Assembly (NCBI GenBank): GCA_951804985.1
Contig: OX638135.1
Span: 40,152,617-40,216,616 of the forward strand
DNA length: 64,000 nucleotides
Direction of reading: 5' to 3'
Source of the DNA: Dryomyza anilis
Taxonomy: Eukaryota > Arthropoda > Insecta > Diptera > Dryomyzidae
The notes under the pieces are model-generated. The model saw only the letters and a list, made by a program, of their open reading frames with translations, made no database searches and was not told the DNA's origin. The translations under genes and the position numbers were made by a program. The number at the start of each line of letters is the position of its first letter. Within the stretch, counting starts at the first letter, position 1. Shown one piece after another: positions 35,058-49,516 of this stretch.

Positions 35058-35711
35058 ACCAGTTGGGAAGGTTAGATCACAGGGGAAATTTTAAAGTAGG
35101 TGTTATTATGATAGTTAGGAATTTCCAAATTATAGTCGGTATAAGCCCTACACATATGCGTGGTAACCCTTCAAAGTGGTATATAGGTCACCAGGGTATA
35201 CGAATCCTGAAAATAACTGCAAACTTTCCATCCCATATTTACAAATGGGTAGGTGTACCGAATTTCGATTTTTTTTTTGGGAAGCACAAGTCGTTTCGTG
35301 GGAAAACATTATTTTCATGTATTTGAGCATGAGACAATATATATTTGACCAAAAATGTTTACCTAAGCACGTATACAGTAAAATTGATTTGCAAATGTAA
35401 ATTTTATATGAGATATTTGAACATAAGTGGTCAGTTCTCAGGTCACAATAGACTAATCTTGATAATTTTCTTGTTCAGACAGCTTGGATATATAAGTAAT
35501 GTAAATCTAAAGTTTCATTGCTCTAGCTCTTCAAGGACAGACGGACATACAGACAGACATACACACAGACAGACGGACATCGCTAAATCGACTCATGAGG
35601 TCATGCTGATCAAGAATATATATACTTTTCCATATCGGAGATGCTTTTCAGGGTGTTACAAACGGCGTACCAAACTGAATATACCCTTTCACTCTTAGTG
35701 TAGGGTATAAT
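35058..35711 (-). mobile_element. Helentron-type element (unit B, second)
   Basis: Counterpart of 30789-31442, differing at AACTTTCCATCCC where unit A has AACTTTTTATCCC. Confidence 0.85.
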
Positions 35712-35713
35712 AA

Positions 35714-36169
35714 TTGTCCAAGGTCATCATGGACATGTCCAGGAGCATCTCATCCTCCAGTGTACATGTCCAAAGTAATTTTTATGGCATTTAAAAACAT
35801 AATGAAAAAAAAAATGTTTGTCCAAGATCATCTTGGACATGTCCACGAGCACCTCATCTTCCAATCGGCATGTCGAAACCTTTACTTAAATATCATCCAG
35901 TAGCAATCGGATGTGTCCAATCTCTCATTTGTCCTCACATTTTTCTAATCATTTTTTCTCATCATTTGTCTCATATTTTTTCTCATCATTTTTTCATCTT
36001 TTCTCATCATTTATTTTCATCTTTAAATGATGAGAATTCGCTCTTCATTCAATGATGAGAAAAATTTAAGATACAAATTATTTTCATCATCAATGATGAA
36101 AATGAGAATCTTTTGAAGATGAGAATTATTTCGATTATTGAGCGATATATTTATTTTCATCAATGATAA
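35714..36169. repeat. Satellite block 3 and TCATCA-rich DNA in unit B
   Basis: Counterpart of 31445-31900. I see no difference. Confidence 0.85.
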
Positions 36170-36283
36170 AAAAGATATATATCAGTAGTGAGCAAAAAAT
36201 TCTCATCTTTAGTGAGGGATATAAATTGAGCGATGAGAAAAAAAAAACTATCTTCGAACCCTGGATGCCAATCGAGGTTCATG

Positions 36284-36991
36284 TACATTTTCCCGAAAGC
36301 CATTTCCCCGAAAGACATTTCCCCGAAAGACATTTCCCCAAAATGGACACTTCCCCGAAATGGACATTTCCCTGAAATTAACATTCAAATAGAGCTGGAA
36401 AAAAAAATTATATAAATAATTAGAATTTTATATTTTCCCAACGAATTTGCCAGTTTTCCCATTTCGGGGAAATGCCCATTTCGGGCAAGTGTCCATTTCG
36501 GGGAAATGCCCATTTCGGAGAAGTGTCCACTTAGGGGAAATGTCCATTTCGGAAAAGTGGCCATTTCGGTGAAGAGTCCATTTCGTGGGAAAACATTATT
36601 TTTATGTATTTGAGCATGAGTCAATATATATTTGACCAAAAAAGTTTACCTAAGCACGTATACAGTAAAATTGAATTGCAGATGTAAATTTTATATGAGG
36701 TATTTGAACATAAGTAGCCAGTTCTCAGGTCACAATAGACCGATCATGATAATTTCCTTTTTCAGACAGCTTAGATATATAAGTAATGTAAATCTCAAAA
36801 TAAAATATATAAGCATCATATATATATATGTCTATTTCGGGGAAATGTCCATTTCGGAGAAGTGTCCATTTCGGGAAATGTACACTTCGGGAAAGTGGCC
36901 ATTTCGGTGAAGAGTCCATTTCGGGGAATGTCTATTCGGGGAAATGGCCGTTCGGGGAAATGTCCATACGGGGAAGTGTCCACTTTCTGGG
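36284..36991. repeat. 18-bp minisatellite blocks with Helentron fragment in unit B
   Basis: Counterpart of 32015-32722, with the Helentron piece at about 36582-36799. It differs by single bases (for example TTGCCAG for TTGCAAG, AGTAGCCAG for AGTAGTCAG). Unit number is unchanged. Confidence 0.88.
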
Positions 36992-37831
36992 TTTTATTGG
37001 TCCTGTTTAATAAGTGATTTTTTATTGAAATATATAAAATTAATTAATTTTTATTTTGATACAAAATGGTATAGTTATTATTAAATATTTTTTGTGTTTC
37101 TGTTTCTTTTCTTTTTTAAATGAAATTAATTTGTTATTTAGAAAAAATAATTAAATATATATTTTATTTTGTTTCCAGTTACTATTATGTATTCTACCCA
37201 ATTGAGTGATTTTTTCATCGATATATATAAAATAAATTTACTATATTTAATTTGCTTTATTCATATATTCTTAAGTTATTCCAAAATTCATTTTTGTTTA
37301 ATGAAATCAATCAAAAAATTTTTAATTAAATTCAAAAATAAAAAAAATATTTTTTAAGCTTTAAAAATGAACTCATGAACCTGCATTACTATAAATGATT
37401 TAATAAACTGGATTCATTAAAATAGGGTGGAATTAGGGTTGCGATAGGGCGGAATTAGGATTTTCAAAAAATATTTAGGGCGGAATTAGGAACATTTTTA
37501 ATTTTTTGTGTAATTATTTATAAATTATAAAAAGCACTTTTCTATTAAAGTTGTTTTATTTTAAAATAGTAAAGAATAGCACAGTCTTTCTTAAAAAAAA
37601 AAAGATATAATGAAATATCCGTAAATTTGAGCTATAAAAATAAGCAAATGATGAAAAATCATTCTAGGGCGGAATTAGGGTGTTTTTCCTTTTTAGCTGA
37701 AGTATTCGTAATGGTATTCAAAATAAATCGGTCAGAACATTAAAATTGCTTCAAATATTGAGTATGAGCACGGTTAACCTCAAACACTTTCAACCCAAAC
37801 GACATGGGAGCAAATCGTTTATTAGGAATAT
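36992..37831. other. AT-rich DNA with GGCGGAATTAGG motifs and left part of repeat X
   Basis: Counterpart of 32723-33553, with motifs near 37426, 37446, 37475 and 37666. From about 37770 the sequence (AAACACTTTCAACCC, CATGGGAG) is the left part of repeat X, which resumes at 44171 beyond Gypsy copy 2. Confidence 0.7.
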
Positions 37832-38227
37832 TGTTACGAAAATTCTATCTACGGAAAACTGTTCTACGAGTTCGTATCGCTGGATTGTGTACAAAATAAA
37901 AACACACTAATATTTGGTTTTAACTAGTATTATTTCAACTAGTATTAATTAAATTTATTTATTTAAATAACAACTTAAAGAATAACCACTTATATCAACT
38001 GCTGAATTTATACAATTACTACAATTGTTTCGAGAACCTTCTACTCGTTTCGTGAATGACGCATGCTGTTGGCATCTCATTCGCATCTCTTTCTCACACA
38101 TTGCTCAGTACGCTGAATGATCTTCTGTCTCTTTCTAACACATTGCTTAGTGCGCTGCATTGTCTTGCGTCTCATTTATTATTGTTGAATGCTTGCACTA
38201 TGGGGCAAATTACATCTTTTCGTAACA
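37832..38227 (-). repeat. 3' LTR of Gypsy copy 2 (internally deleted)
   Basis: 396 bp with TGTTACGAAAATTC and TTTTCGTAACA ends. Compared with the 540-bp LTR of copy 1, it lacks the central part between the TTCTCGAAACAA region and the TCAGCAGTTGATA region, so the TATA box is gone. Confidence 0.88.
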
Positions 38228-38254
38228 CAGCCCTGTGTTCGTCCCGAATAGATG

Positions 38255-39456
38255 TTAATACTCTCTCTCTATATACGGCGCCAACCTTTCTAAATGTACT
38301 ACTTTCATTTTTCGTTTAACGCCTGCAGTATTCTGAATCCGATACACTACATCATTAATTCTTTTAATTATCTTATATGGTCCTTCCCAGTGTGTTTGTA
38401 GCTTATGGGTTAAACCTTTCTTCCCTTGTGGGTTATAGAGCAAAACAAGTTCTCCTTCCGTAAATCCCTTATCACTCGCAAATTGTGTACGCTGCCTTAC
38501 AAATTGATGCTCTTTGTTAATTTATTCACTTTTTCTGGAAACATAGTCGTAAATAGGAATTCCAGCTGAAGGACTCGCACCAAACTTTAAATCCGCAGGT
38601 AATCTTAAGTCTGTCCCAAAAAAATTTTAGGTGGTGAAGCTGCTGTGTTATCATGAACCTCCATTCGATAAGCAATGAGGAATATAGGTATGTGTGTATC
38701 CCAATCTTTTTGATTTTTATCAACCACTTTTCTGAGATACTCTTCAAAAGTCCGATTGAATCTCTCCACCATGCCATCAGATTGCGGATGCAATGGCGTT
38801 GTTCGTGTTTTGTGTATGTTGAGGACTTTTCTTACTTCTGTAAAAATACAGCAGAGTCAAAATTTCTTCCCGGATCTGAATGCAATTCTAACGGTACTCC
38901 AAAACGGGTTACCCAGTTGTTAAATAATGCATCCGCAACTGTTGTGGCTTCTTGATTCGGCATGGGATACACTTCAGGCCACTTGCTGAAGTAGTCAATG
39001 ACGACAAGCACATACTTATTACCCGCATCACTGATTGGAAATGGACCGGCGGCATCAATGGCGATACGTTCAAATGGTGCTCCCACGTTGTACTTATGCA
39101 TACTGCTGCGACTTCTGACTGTAGGTCCTTTTGCTGGTACACATTGTGGGCAACTGCGAATCCAATCGGCGACCGACCCAATAAAAACGTTTCATTACTT
39201 TTTCTACCGTTTTATTCATGCCCAAATGACCTCCACTAGATCCACCATGGTATTCCGCTAATATCTCCTTTATTTTTGACTTGGGAACAATTATCAAACT
39301 TGGAGCAGATGTACCATCTTCACTTTTCCATACACGATATAAGCAACCATCTTGCAGTTTAAAGCTCTGCCACTGTGCCCAGTACGCTTCAGTTATTGGG
39401 CTGTCGGAAGCTATCTCTTCCCATGATGGCTTTCTTTGCTGTTCCTTGAGCGTCAT
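38255..39456 (-). pseudogene. Gypsy copy 2 integrase (broken)
   Basis: On the minus strand: an N-terminal part (39094-39456) with YHGGSSGGHLGMNK but frame loss before the Cys pair; a core (38832-39101) with IAIDAAGPFPIS and LHSDPGRNFDS; DGMVERFNRTFEEY (38605-38793); and a C-terminal part (38255-38443) with WEGPYKIIKRIN. Four frames are needed to read it. Unlike copy 1 there is no duplication here. Confidence 0.85.
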
Positions 39457-39638
39457 GATTTTTGTAAGATCGGGATCACTCTTTTGATCGATTTGCCGGA
39501 GTCAATTTTTCATAGGGTAAAACATTCAGCAGACGAATGTCAATTATGTTTTCTTTTCCTTCTGCTCATAAACAATGTCTGTATTGAAGTTTACGCGGTC
39601 GTCGGGACAAAGCATCTGCATTTTCATGATGGCCTCCT

Positions 39639-41122
39639 TTACGATGTTCGATGGTGAAATCGTATCTCCTCTATCCAACGCGCAATTTGGCCTTCTGGGT
39701 CTTTAAACTGAAGTAACCATCTCAGTGCTGCGTGATCGGTTCTCAAGTGAAACTGTCGTCCGTACAGATATTTCTGGAAATTCTTCACACTTTCGATTAC
39801 AGCAAGAAGCTCCCTCGTGGTGACACAGTAATTTCGCTCGGGCTTGGACAAGATTTTACTGTAGTATGCGATCACTTTTTCTTGGCCATTGATCACTTGA
39901 GAGAGGACTCCGCCAATTCCGTATCCACTCGCATCTATGTCCAATACAAATTTTTCAACTGGAATGGGATACGCAAGAATTGGTGCTGAGCAAAGTAGTA
40001 CTTTTAATTTTAAAAAAGCATTTTCTTGATCATCGCCCCATTGAAAAGATCGGTTCTTTCTTGTCATCTCGTGAAGACTGCCAGCAACATTGGCAAAACC
40101 TGGGACAAATCGCTTGTAGTATCGGTTCTCAAGTGATCGGTTCTCAAGTGAAACTGTCGTCCGTACAGATATTTCTGGAAATTCTTCACACTTTCGATTA
40201 CAGCAAGAAGCTCCCTCCTGGTGACACAGTAATTTCGCTCGGGCTTGGACAAGATTTTACTGTAGTATGCGATCACTTTTTCTTGGCCATTGATCACTTG
40301 AGAGAGGACTCCGCCAATTCCGTATCCACTCGCATCTATGTCCAATACAAATTTTTCAACTGGAATGGGATACGCAAGAATTGGTGCTGAGCAAAGTAGT
40401 ACTTTTAATTTCAAAAAAGCATTTTCTTGATCATCGCCCCATTGAAAAGATCGGTTCTTTCTTGTCATCTCGTGAAGACTGCCAGCAACATTGGCAAAAC
40501 CTGGGACAAATCGCTTGTAGTATGTACATAGCCCCAAGAAACTTCGTAGGTCGTGTAGGTTTTGCGGTTTGGGCCAATCCTTTACTGCAACTATTTTAAC
40601 CTCATCGGTATGCACTCCTTCTGTGGTAACTCGAAGACCCAGATACTTGACTTCTTTCTTGAAAAGTGAACATTTCTTTGGGCTAAGTTTTAGAACCGCA
40701 CTTTCCAATCGAAGGAAAACTTCCTCTAAATTTCTCAGATGTTCGTCGAAGTCCTTGCCCATGACAATGATGTCGTCAAGGTATACCAGACAAGTTTTCC
40801 AGTGTAGACCTCTCAATACGTGCTCCATTAACCGCTCGAATGTTGCAGGGGCATAACATAGCCCAAACGGCATTACCAGAAATTGTCATAGTCCATCGCC
40901 AATACTGAATGCAGTCTTCTCTCGATCATTCTTATCGATTTCTACTTGCCAGTAACCGCTTTGCAAGTCCAACGTTGAAAACCACTTAGCATTAGATAGT
41001 GTATCTAAGGTGTCATCGATTCTGGGCAGCATATAACAATCTTTTTTGGTGACATAATTTAGATTTCGGTTTTTGAACAATACTACTGGTGAACTCCATG
41101 GACTCTCAGATTGTTCCACCAC
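39639..41122 (-). pseudogene. Gypsy copy 2 RT-RNase H with internal duplication
   Basis: RT begins VEQSESPWSSPVVLF and has lost KKDGSTRFCVDYRK by deletion. It reads FSTLDLQSGYWQVE, has a stop after GDGL (about 40888), then MPFGLCYAPATFERLM and YLDD (269-residue open part, 40064-40873). RNase H residues (DIDASGYG, RRELLAVI, LRTDHAAL) follow. About 400 bases of the connection and RNase H region are present twice, the second copy (39639-40067) continuing to the natural end. Confidence 0.88.
39722..40523 (-). repeat. 401-bp direct tandem duplication inside RNase H
   Basis: The units 39722-40122 and 40123-40523 are nearly identical; for example, the phrase TTCTCAAGTGAAACTGTCGTC recurs with an offset of 401. 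At the junction CGGTTCTCAAGTGAT occurs once more as a partial third copy. 401 is not a multiple of three, so the frame shifts. Confidence 0.9.
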
Positions 41123-41378
41123 ACCACTTTTTACTTGTTAAGTCTAGTGTGAAACCGTTTCTTATCATGAAGTCCATGCCAAGTATTATTTCGGCTACAA
41201 TAAAATCATGCTTAACTGTCGTAGTACCTATCGTTATTTTCTTGGTAATATTTCTGCTGATAGGGGCCTCTTCACCGGTAGCTGTTTGTAATCTTATTGC
41301 TATAAGCGGCTCTACTTCGTCCTTAAGAAGGTTACTTCTTGTTATTGAGGGTGAAGCTCCCGTATCTAATGTTACCAT
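41106..41378 (-). pseudogene. Gypsy copy 2 aspartic protease
   Basis: 90-residue frame: catalytic VTLDTGASPSIT near the start, and IILGMDFMIRNGFTLDLT near the end, the pattern of retropepsins. After SKKW the sequence jumps into RT (CGGTI in one frame, VVEQSES in another), so the roughly 600-bp pre-RT region seen in copy 1 at 7990-8630 is deleted. The enzyme would cut the Gag-Pol polyprotein. Confidence 0.85.
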
Positions 41379-41589
41379 ATATGCTGTACAATCAATGAGT
41401 CCTTCGACAGTTAAGCTATTTGGCTTTCGAGCAATTTGAGATTCTGGGGCAATCGGTTATAGGAGTCAGATCGTGCCTCTCAGAACTGACTCGTTTTAGT
41501 TTAAATATTGATTCAAATTTACGTTATTTTGGACATGATCCTGGGTTTCTTCATGTCGGAGTTCATCTGCAGATGGATTCATTGAGCGT

Positions 41590-42880
41590 TTGCGTTTTTT
41601 ACGACAATCACGTGCCATTTACCTTCAAATTGAGTAGCATTTACCTTTAAATTGGGTGTCTCGGTTGGCAGCAGTGTAATCTGGTTTAGCTCCACTTTTT
41701 AACGCTTGGCAAATTACCTGAAGTAGGCATTCATTCCCCAAATCTAGTTTACGGACTTTTGGCGCTGGGCGGCACAACGTAGTTACTGTGTCCTGCGTTA
41801 GCGCTGTGGTTACAGTTTCCGTAAATGTCACTTTCGGCATTGTAACTGTGGTACGTTTTGTTTCCGGATCACGTATGCCATCAACCAAGGCTTCGATCTT
41901 GCACTTTTATATGAAATCACTCGTTGAATCTGCATACGACAAATTCGCAAGCCTCTCGACGTCCGCTGCATACGCCTGCAATGTTTCACCATTTCTTTGC
42001 ACTCGGCCCTTTAGTTCCGTTCTGTAGATCTGCAGTGCAGACATAACCGCTGTGTAACTGGTTCTATCGCTTTCTGGAATAGTCTGCAATACTTCGGCGG
42101 CGCCTCCTTTTAGCCGCACGATAACACCGATTACTTACAGCCGTGGTCTCAAATTGCAGCTGAAAATGTTGAACGCTGTAGTTCCTTCGTAAAGCGGCGA
42201 CTTTAACCTCGTACCAACGACAACATGTTGTGAGGGTCCATATATTTGCAACACTTCGAAATCTTTTTGTATTTTCTGAAGCTTCTGGTCGATTCCATAA
42301 ATTTTATCATCAACGTTAACTTCCAAGCCATATACATGCTCCTCAAGATCTTTTACTTTGCTATGTAGTCTATTAGAAACTTCCAGAAGCTGCTTAGAAT
42401 GTTCCTGCATCTGATGCTCCATTTTTACTTGATATTGGTGGGAATTCTCTAGAATTCCTGTTTTGAGTTGATTAGAATTTTCCAAAAGTTTCTGTTCCAT
42501 TTTGTTGGAATTTTCTCCAAGTTCTGCTTCAAGTTGATTTGAGTTTTCTTGAAACTTCTGTTTAATTTTGTTGGAGTTTTCTGGAAATTCCCGCTTCATG
42601 TCTAATTTTAATTGGTGTGAATTTTCCTGCATAGCCGCGATCAATTAGCTCAAATCAAAACCTGGACACCGTACTTTTCTTCTGTGTCCAGATCTTTCGA
42701 TGACGCGGTTGCAGCTTCGACTTCAAACTCGTGCTCCTTGAGATGCCTTTGATCTCGAAATCCTTCAATAAACGCTTCTGCAGCTTTATTTTAGTTCCTG
42801 CAGTTGCAAGTTTACGAGTCGCCAGCTCCTTCTCTAGCTCGTCGACTTTAAGTTGTTCAAATTTAACTATTATGTATCAC
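41590..42880 (-). pseudogene. Gypsy copy 2 gag (start codon and zinc knuckle lost)
   Basis: The SAP-like N-terminus (VKFEQLKVDELEKELATRKL) begins with ATA where copy 1 has ATG. The coiled coil (42135-42644) repeats ENSNQLE- and ENSNKMEQKLLE-type units. The capsid core continues at 41907-42119 (ESDRTSYTAVMSALQ, NGETLQAYAADVERL) and 41625-41888. At the knuckle, only the first Cys-Tyr remains: CAATTTGAAGGTAAATG repeats the preceding bases, replacing the central Cys and His. Confidence 0.8.
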
Positions 42881-42881
42881 A

Positions 42882-42899
42882 ATCCCAATTCTGACACCA
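42882..42899 (-). other. Primer-binding site of Gypsy copy 2
   Basis: On the minus strand TGGTGTCAGAATTGGGAT, next to the LTR end at 42901, equivalent to 6477-6494. Confidence 0.75.
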
Positions 42900-43088
42900 A
42901 TGTTACGAAAATTCAATATACGGAAAACTGTTCTACGAGTTCATATCGCTGGATTGTGTACAAAATAAAAACACACTAATATTTGGTTTTAACTAGTATT
43001 ATTTTAACTATTTATAACTTTATTTATTTAAATTACAATTTAAAGAATAATCATTCATATCAACTGCTGAATTTATACAATTTAGCTT

Positions 43089-43811
43089 ATGCCGTTAGGA
43101 CACTGGTTTTTTTAGCAGCTTAAAAAGTACAAAAATTGTCAAGTATTGTGTGAATGAAACATCATATTATAGAAATGGACAATATATAGTTTTCGAGTCG
43201 TTTGACAATTCAAAAGTCCAACGTTAAAATTAAAGTAATAGCAAATAATTTATTTGCTTCTAGTCTCCTTCTATGCGGCTTTTTGAACATTAAAACACAA
43301 CTTATTCATGTGAAATCGGTGCTAAAATGTAAATGTGCAGTATAAGTATTAAAATGCATCCACTAAGGCTCCTCTTAAAAATTTAATTTCGCCCAAGTAT
43401 ATAAAATCGCGAAAAGCCTTGTGGTCTCGCGATTGTCCCCTTAAATAGGACTTGCACTTGTCCCAAATTTCTCCTACAAGCATTTACATTCAAATAAAAT
43501 CTAATTAAAATTCATGCAAAAAGCTCCAAGCCATGCGACTACTAATATTAAAATATTCTAAATTTAATAATTTTGTTTTTAAATAAATTTGATAAAGAGT
43601 TGAAATGTAAACAAAAATAAAATCTGTTGTCAAATTTTCAACCTGAAAAATTGAAATTTTGAACTTGTTCAAGAAATTGAACTTAATTTTTGAAATGTTC
43701 GTTTATACTTTCACACTTCTTGTGAAAATGACCTTAATATATTTTTCTCCTTTTATTTCAACTTGCTAGAATCTTTTTAAGCATGAAAAAAAGCCAGTGT
43801 CATAACGGCAT
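43089..43811. mobile_element. MITE-like element with about 39-bp inverted ends
   Basis: Left end ATGCCGTTAGGACACTGG followed by T7; the right end, reversed, is ATGCCGTTATGACACTGG followed by CT7; both then continue GCTTAAAAAG. 723 bp, AT-rich, no coding capacity. The LTR sequence on both sides matches the uninterrupted LTR of copy 1. I cannot settle the target duplication (TTA or TTAA possible) or the superfamily. Confidence 0.82.
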
Positions 43812-43921
43812 TAACAATGTTCACTCACAAGACGCACTAGTTCACTATCAAATCACAACTGAAGTGTTGTGCCTCAGATGCGGCGGCCTTATATACTACA
43901 GGCATCAGTTCGACACGTTTC

Positions 43922-46091
<2,170 letters not shown>

Positions 46092-46184
46092 GTCTGGGAC
46101 TACAGAAAGATTATAAGTAATATATAGTTTTATATATAAGTAGTTTAATTTTTGTAGATGTGCGGTACTATATATTAATGTAAA

Positions 46185-46710
46185 ACCAGTTGGGAGGCTA
46201 GATCACATGGGAAATTTTAAAGTAGGTGTTATTATGATAGTTAGGATTTTCAAAATTATAGTCGGTCTAAGCCGACTATAAATACCCTACACATATGTGT
46301 AACCATTCAAAGTGGTATATAGGTCACCAGGGTATACGAATCCTGAAAATAACTGCAAACTTTCCATCCCATATTTACAAATGGGTAGGTGTACCGAATT
46401 TCGATTTTTTTTTTGGGAACCACAAGTCGTTTCGTGAGAAAACATTATTTTCATGTATTTCAGGATAATGTCAATATATATTTGACCAAAAAAGTTTACC
46501 TAAGCACGTATACAGTAAAATTGATGTGCAGATGTAAATTTTATATGAGGTATTTGAACATAAGTGGTCAGTTCTCAGGTCACAATAGACCGCTCATGAT
46601 AATTTTCTTGTTCAGACAGCTTAGATATATAAGTAATGTAAATCTAAAGTTTCATTGCTCTAGCTCTTCAACTTTTTCTGTAATCGTGATTTCAACAGAC
46701 AGACAGAAGG

Positions 46711-46748
<38 letters not shown>

Positions 46749-46900
46749 GGACGGACAGACGGACATCGCTAAATCGACTCAGGAGGTCATGCTGATCAAG
46801 AATATATATACTTTTCCATATCGGAGATGCTTTTTTCAGGGTGTTACAAACAGCGTACCAAACTGAATATACCCTTTCACTCTTAGTGTAGGGTATAAAA
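46185..46900 (-). mobile_element. Helentron-type element, best-preserved copy
   Basis: All hallmarks are present: left tail ACCAGTTGGGAGGCTAGATC, stem-loop TATAGTCGG-TCTAAG-CCGACTATA, subterminal TACCCTACAC, interior with GGTATACGAATCCTGAAAA, an expanded GACA tract (about 46698-46765), GATCAAGAATATATATAC (46795-46812) and the right end TTAGTGTAGGGTATAAAA. Two subterminal inverted repeats, one beside a stem-loop, is the architecture described for non-autonomous Helentrons. No Rep/helicase is encoded. Confidence 0.85.
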
Positions 46901-47297
46901 ATGTCTAATAATGATTAAAACGCGTAAAGAAAGGGTTACTGTACATTTAAAGTTATCTGAGATTGAATTAAGATATCTAATAGAATTTTATTTAATTTTT
47001 TATAATAAAGAAGTAGATATTAAGTTTTTTAACGATTAATATTTATAATAACAATAAGCAATTATAATGAGTATCTTGCGGTATCACTTCTTTTAAATCC
47101 TGCAAGTATATATTTTGATTTCGAAATATTTATAGTTATTTAAACCTTTTCTTGTAATATTGCTGATGATTTTTTTTTTCGTTTTAGTAATTCTTGAAAT
47201 TCCTGGTTAAATTATAGAGTATGTATTTGATATAGAGTTTGCATACAGGTATTATTAATAGAAGTGTTTACGAACAGAGTTTTGTAAATAGATACAT
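46901..47297. other. AT-rich spacer
   Basis: No gene or shared repeat seen. Confidence 0.4.
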
Positions 47298-48670
<1,373 letters not shown>

Positions 48671-48681
48671 TTTTAATTTAA

Positions 48682-48938
48682 TAATAATATTTTGGCGCTA
48701 CAGTCCTGTATAGAACTTCGGCCGAGCTCTCACCATTTTGAGGTAGGCGTGTTATATTTGTACTCAAAGTGGTGGGACCTACAGTTTATTGCCGAATCCG
48801 AACGGCGGGTGAGAGCTTTTCATAGGCAATTTACTCTCGTAGGTTGCGCGGTATAGAAAAATGTTTCTATGAAAAGATGTTGTTAGCCCCAGTCCAGGCT
48901 TGAACCGGGGACCTTTCGGCTCGCAGTCCAAGGCTACT
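48682..48938 (-). mobile_element. tRNA-headed SINE with 11-bp target duplication
   Basis: On the minus strand the head has a box-B-like GGTTCAAGCCT preceded by GACTGCGAGCCGAAAGGTCC, as in a tRNA T-arm region. The body contains CCGTTCGGATTCGGCAATAA and CTGTAGGTCCCACC, then GAGCTCGGCCGAAG and a short AT tail. That body resembles SINEs I recall from higher flies. TTTTAATTTAA lies on both sides (48671-48681 and 48939-48949). It would be transcribed by RNA polymerase III and moved by a LINE. Confidence 0.8.
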
Positions 48939-48949
48939 TTTTAATTTAA

Positions 48950-49273
48950 CAAACTGTTATTATTTTTTTATTTTTATTTTAAACACATTTATTTAAAAAA
49001 AGTCGAAAAACGATTTAAAATCGATTTTTGCTCCGATTAATCGATTTCAAAAATCGAATTGAAAATAGTTGATCGAAGAGTCGATAATCGATTTTTAACT
49101 TTGCGTACCCATCACTACAGCAGGAAATGTCATCATGGTTTTTATTATTTCAATTTTATTATTTTCTTCTGTTCTCGTTTGAAATGGTGTGTGTACTTGC
49201 TAATGTCAATAACCTAACACGACTGCTTGGGCATATGAATAATATGGCAGGTTTCAGTTTTACGCCTAAATGC
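48950..49273. other. Spacer with a decayed ATCGATTTTT fold-back
   Basis: 49010-49115 contains multiple ATCGATT/AATCGAT units ending GTACCCATCACTA. It looks like the end of a hAT-type MITE; no partner end was identified. No gene. Confidence 0.35.
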
Positions 49274-49449
49274 TGTTAGATACTTTCAACAAATATCACT
49301 TGAAATAAACTTTGGTTTTTATATAAACTGTTCGTTGGAAAAATTGTGCTTCAAAATATTTTCTATAAAATATAATTTTCATTCAAGAAATATCGCTCCT
49401 CATAAAACAACTTGGTTTTATTTTATATTTTAAAACTCGGAATCCTTCA
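49274..49449 (+). repeat. Copia 5' LTR
   Basis: 176 bp from TGTTAGATACTTTCAAC to CGGAATCCTTCA. Both boundaries are supported by the remnant 3' LTR and by the primer site that follows directly. Confidence 0.85.
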
Positions 49450-49463
49450 GGTTATGGACCTAG
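49450..49463 (+). other. Copia primer-binding site (initiator tRNA-Met type)
   Basis: GGTTATGGACCTAG follows the LTR directly. It closely resembles the GGTTATGGGCCC site by which Drosophila copia pairs with an internal part of initiator tRNA-Met. Confidence 0.7.
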
Positions 49464-49516
49464 AAGTTCGCGTTTAAAATAAGTGTAATATTAATTAGTC
49501 GCTACTGATTTTCAAG

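Larger units (their letters stand above)
33554..37823. repeat. Tandem segmental duplication, unit B (about 4.27 kb)
   Basis: Second unit, in the same order and orientation as unit A; offset 4283 bases at the start and 4269 after small deletions. It continues at its right end into the rest of repeat X (AGGAATAT, then Gypsy copy 2), so unit B keeps the original right context and unit A's end is the new junction. Confidence 0.95.

Noticed and set aside
48895..48938. A tRNA gene on the minus strand
   Set aside because: Only a box-B-like half is present, joined to a SINE body with target duplications; no full cloverleaf can be drawn.
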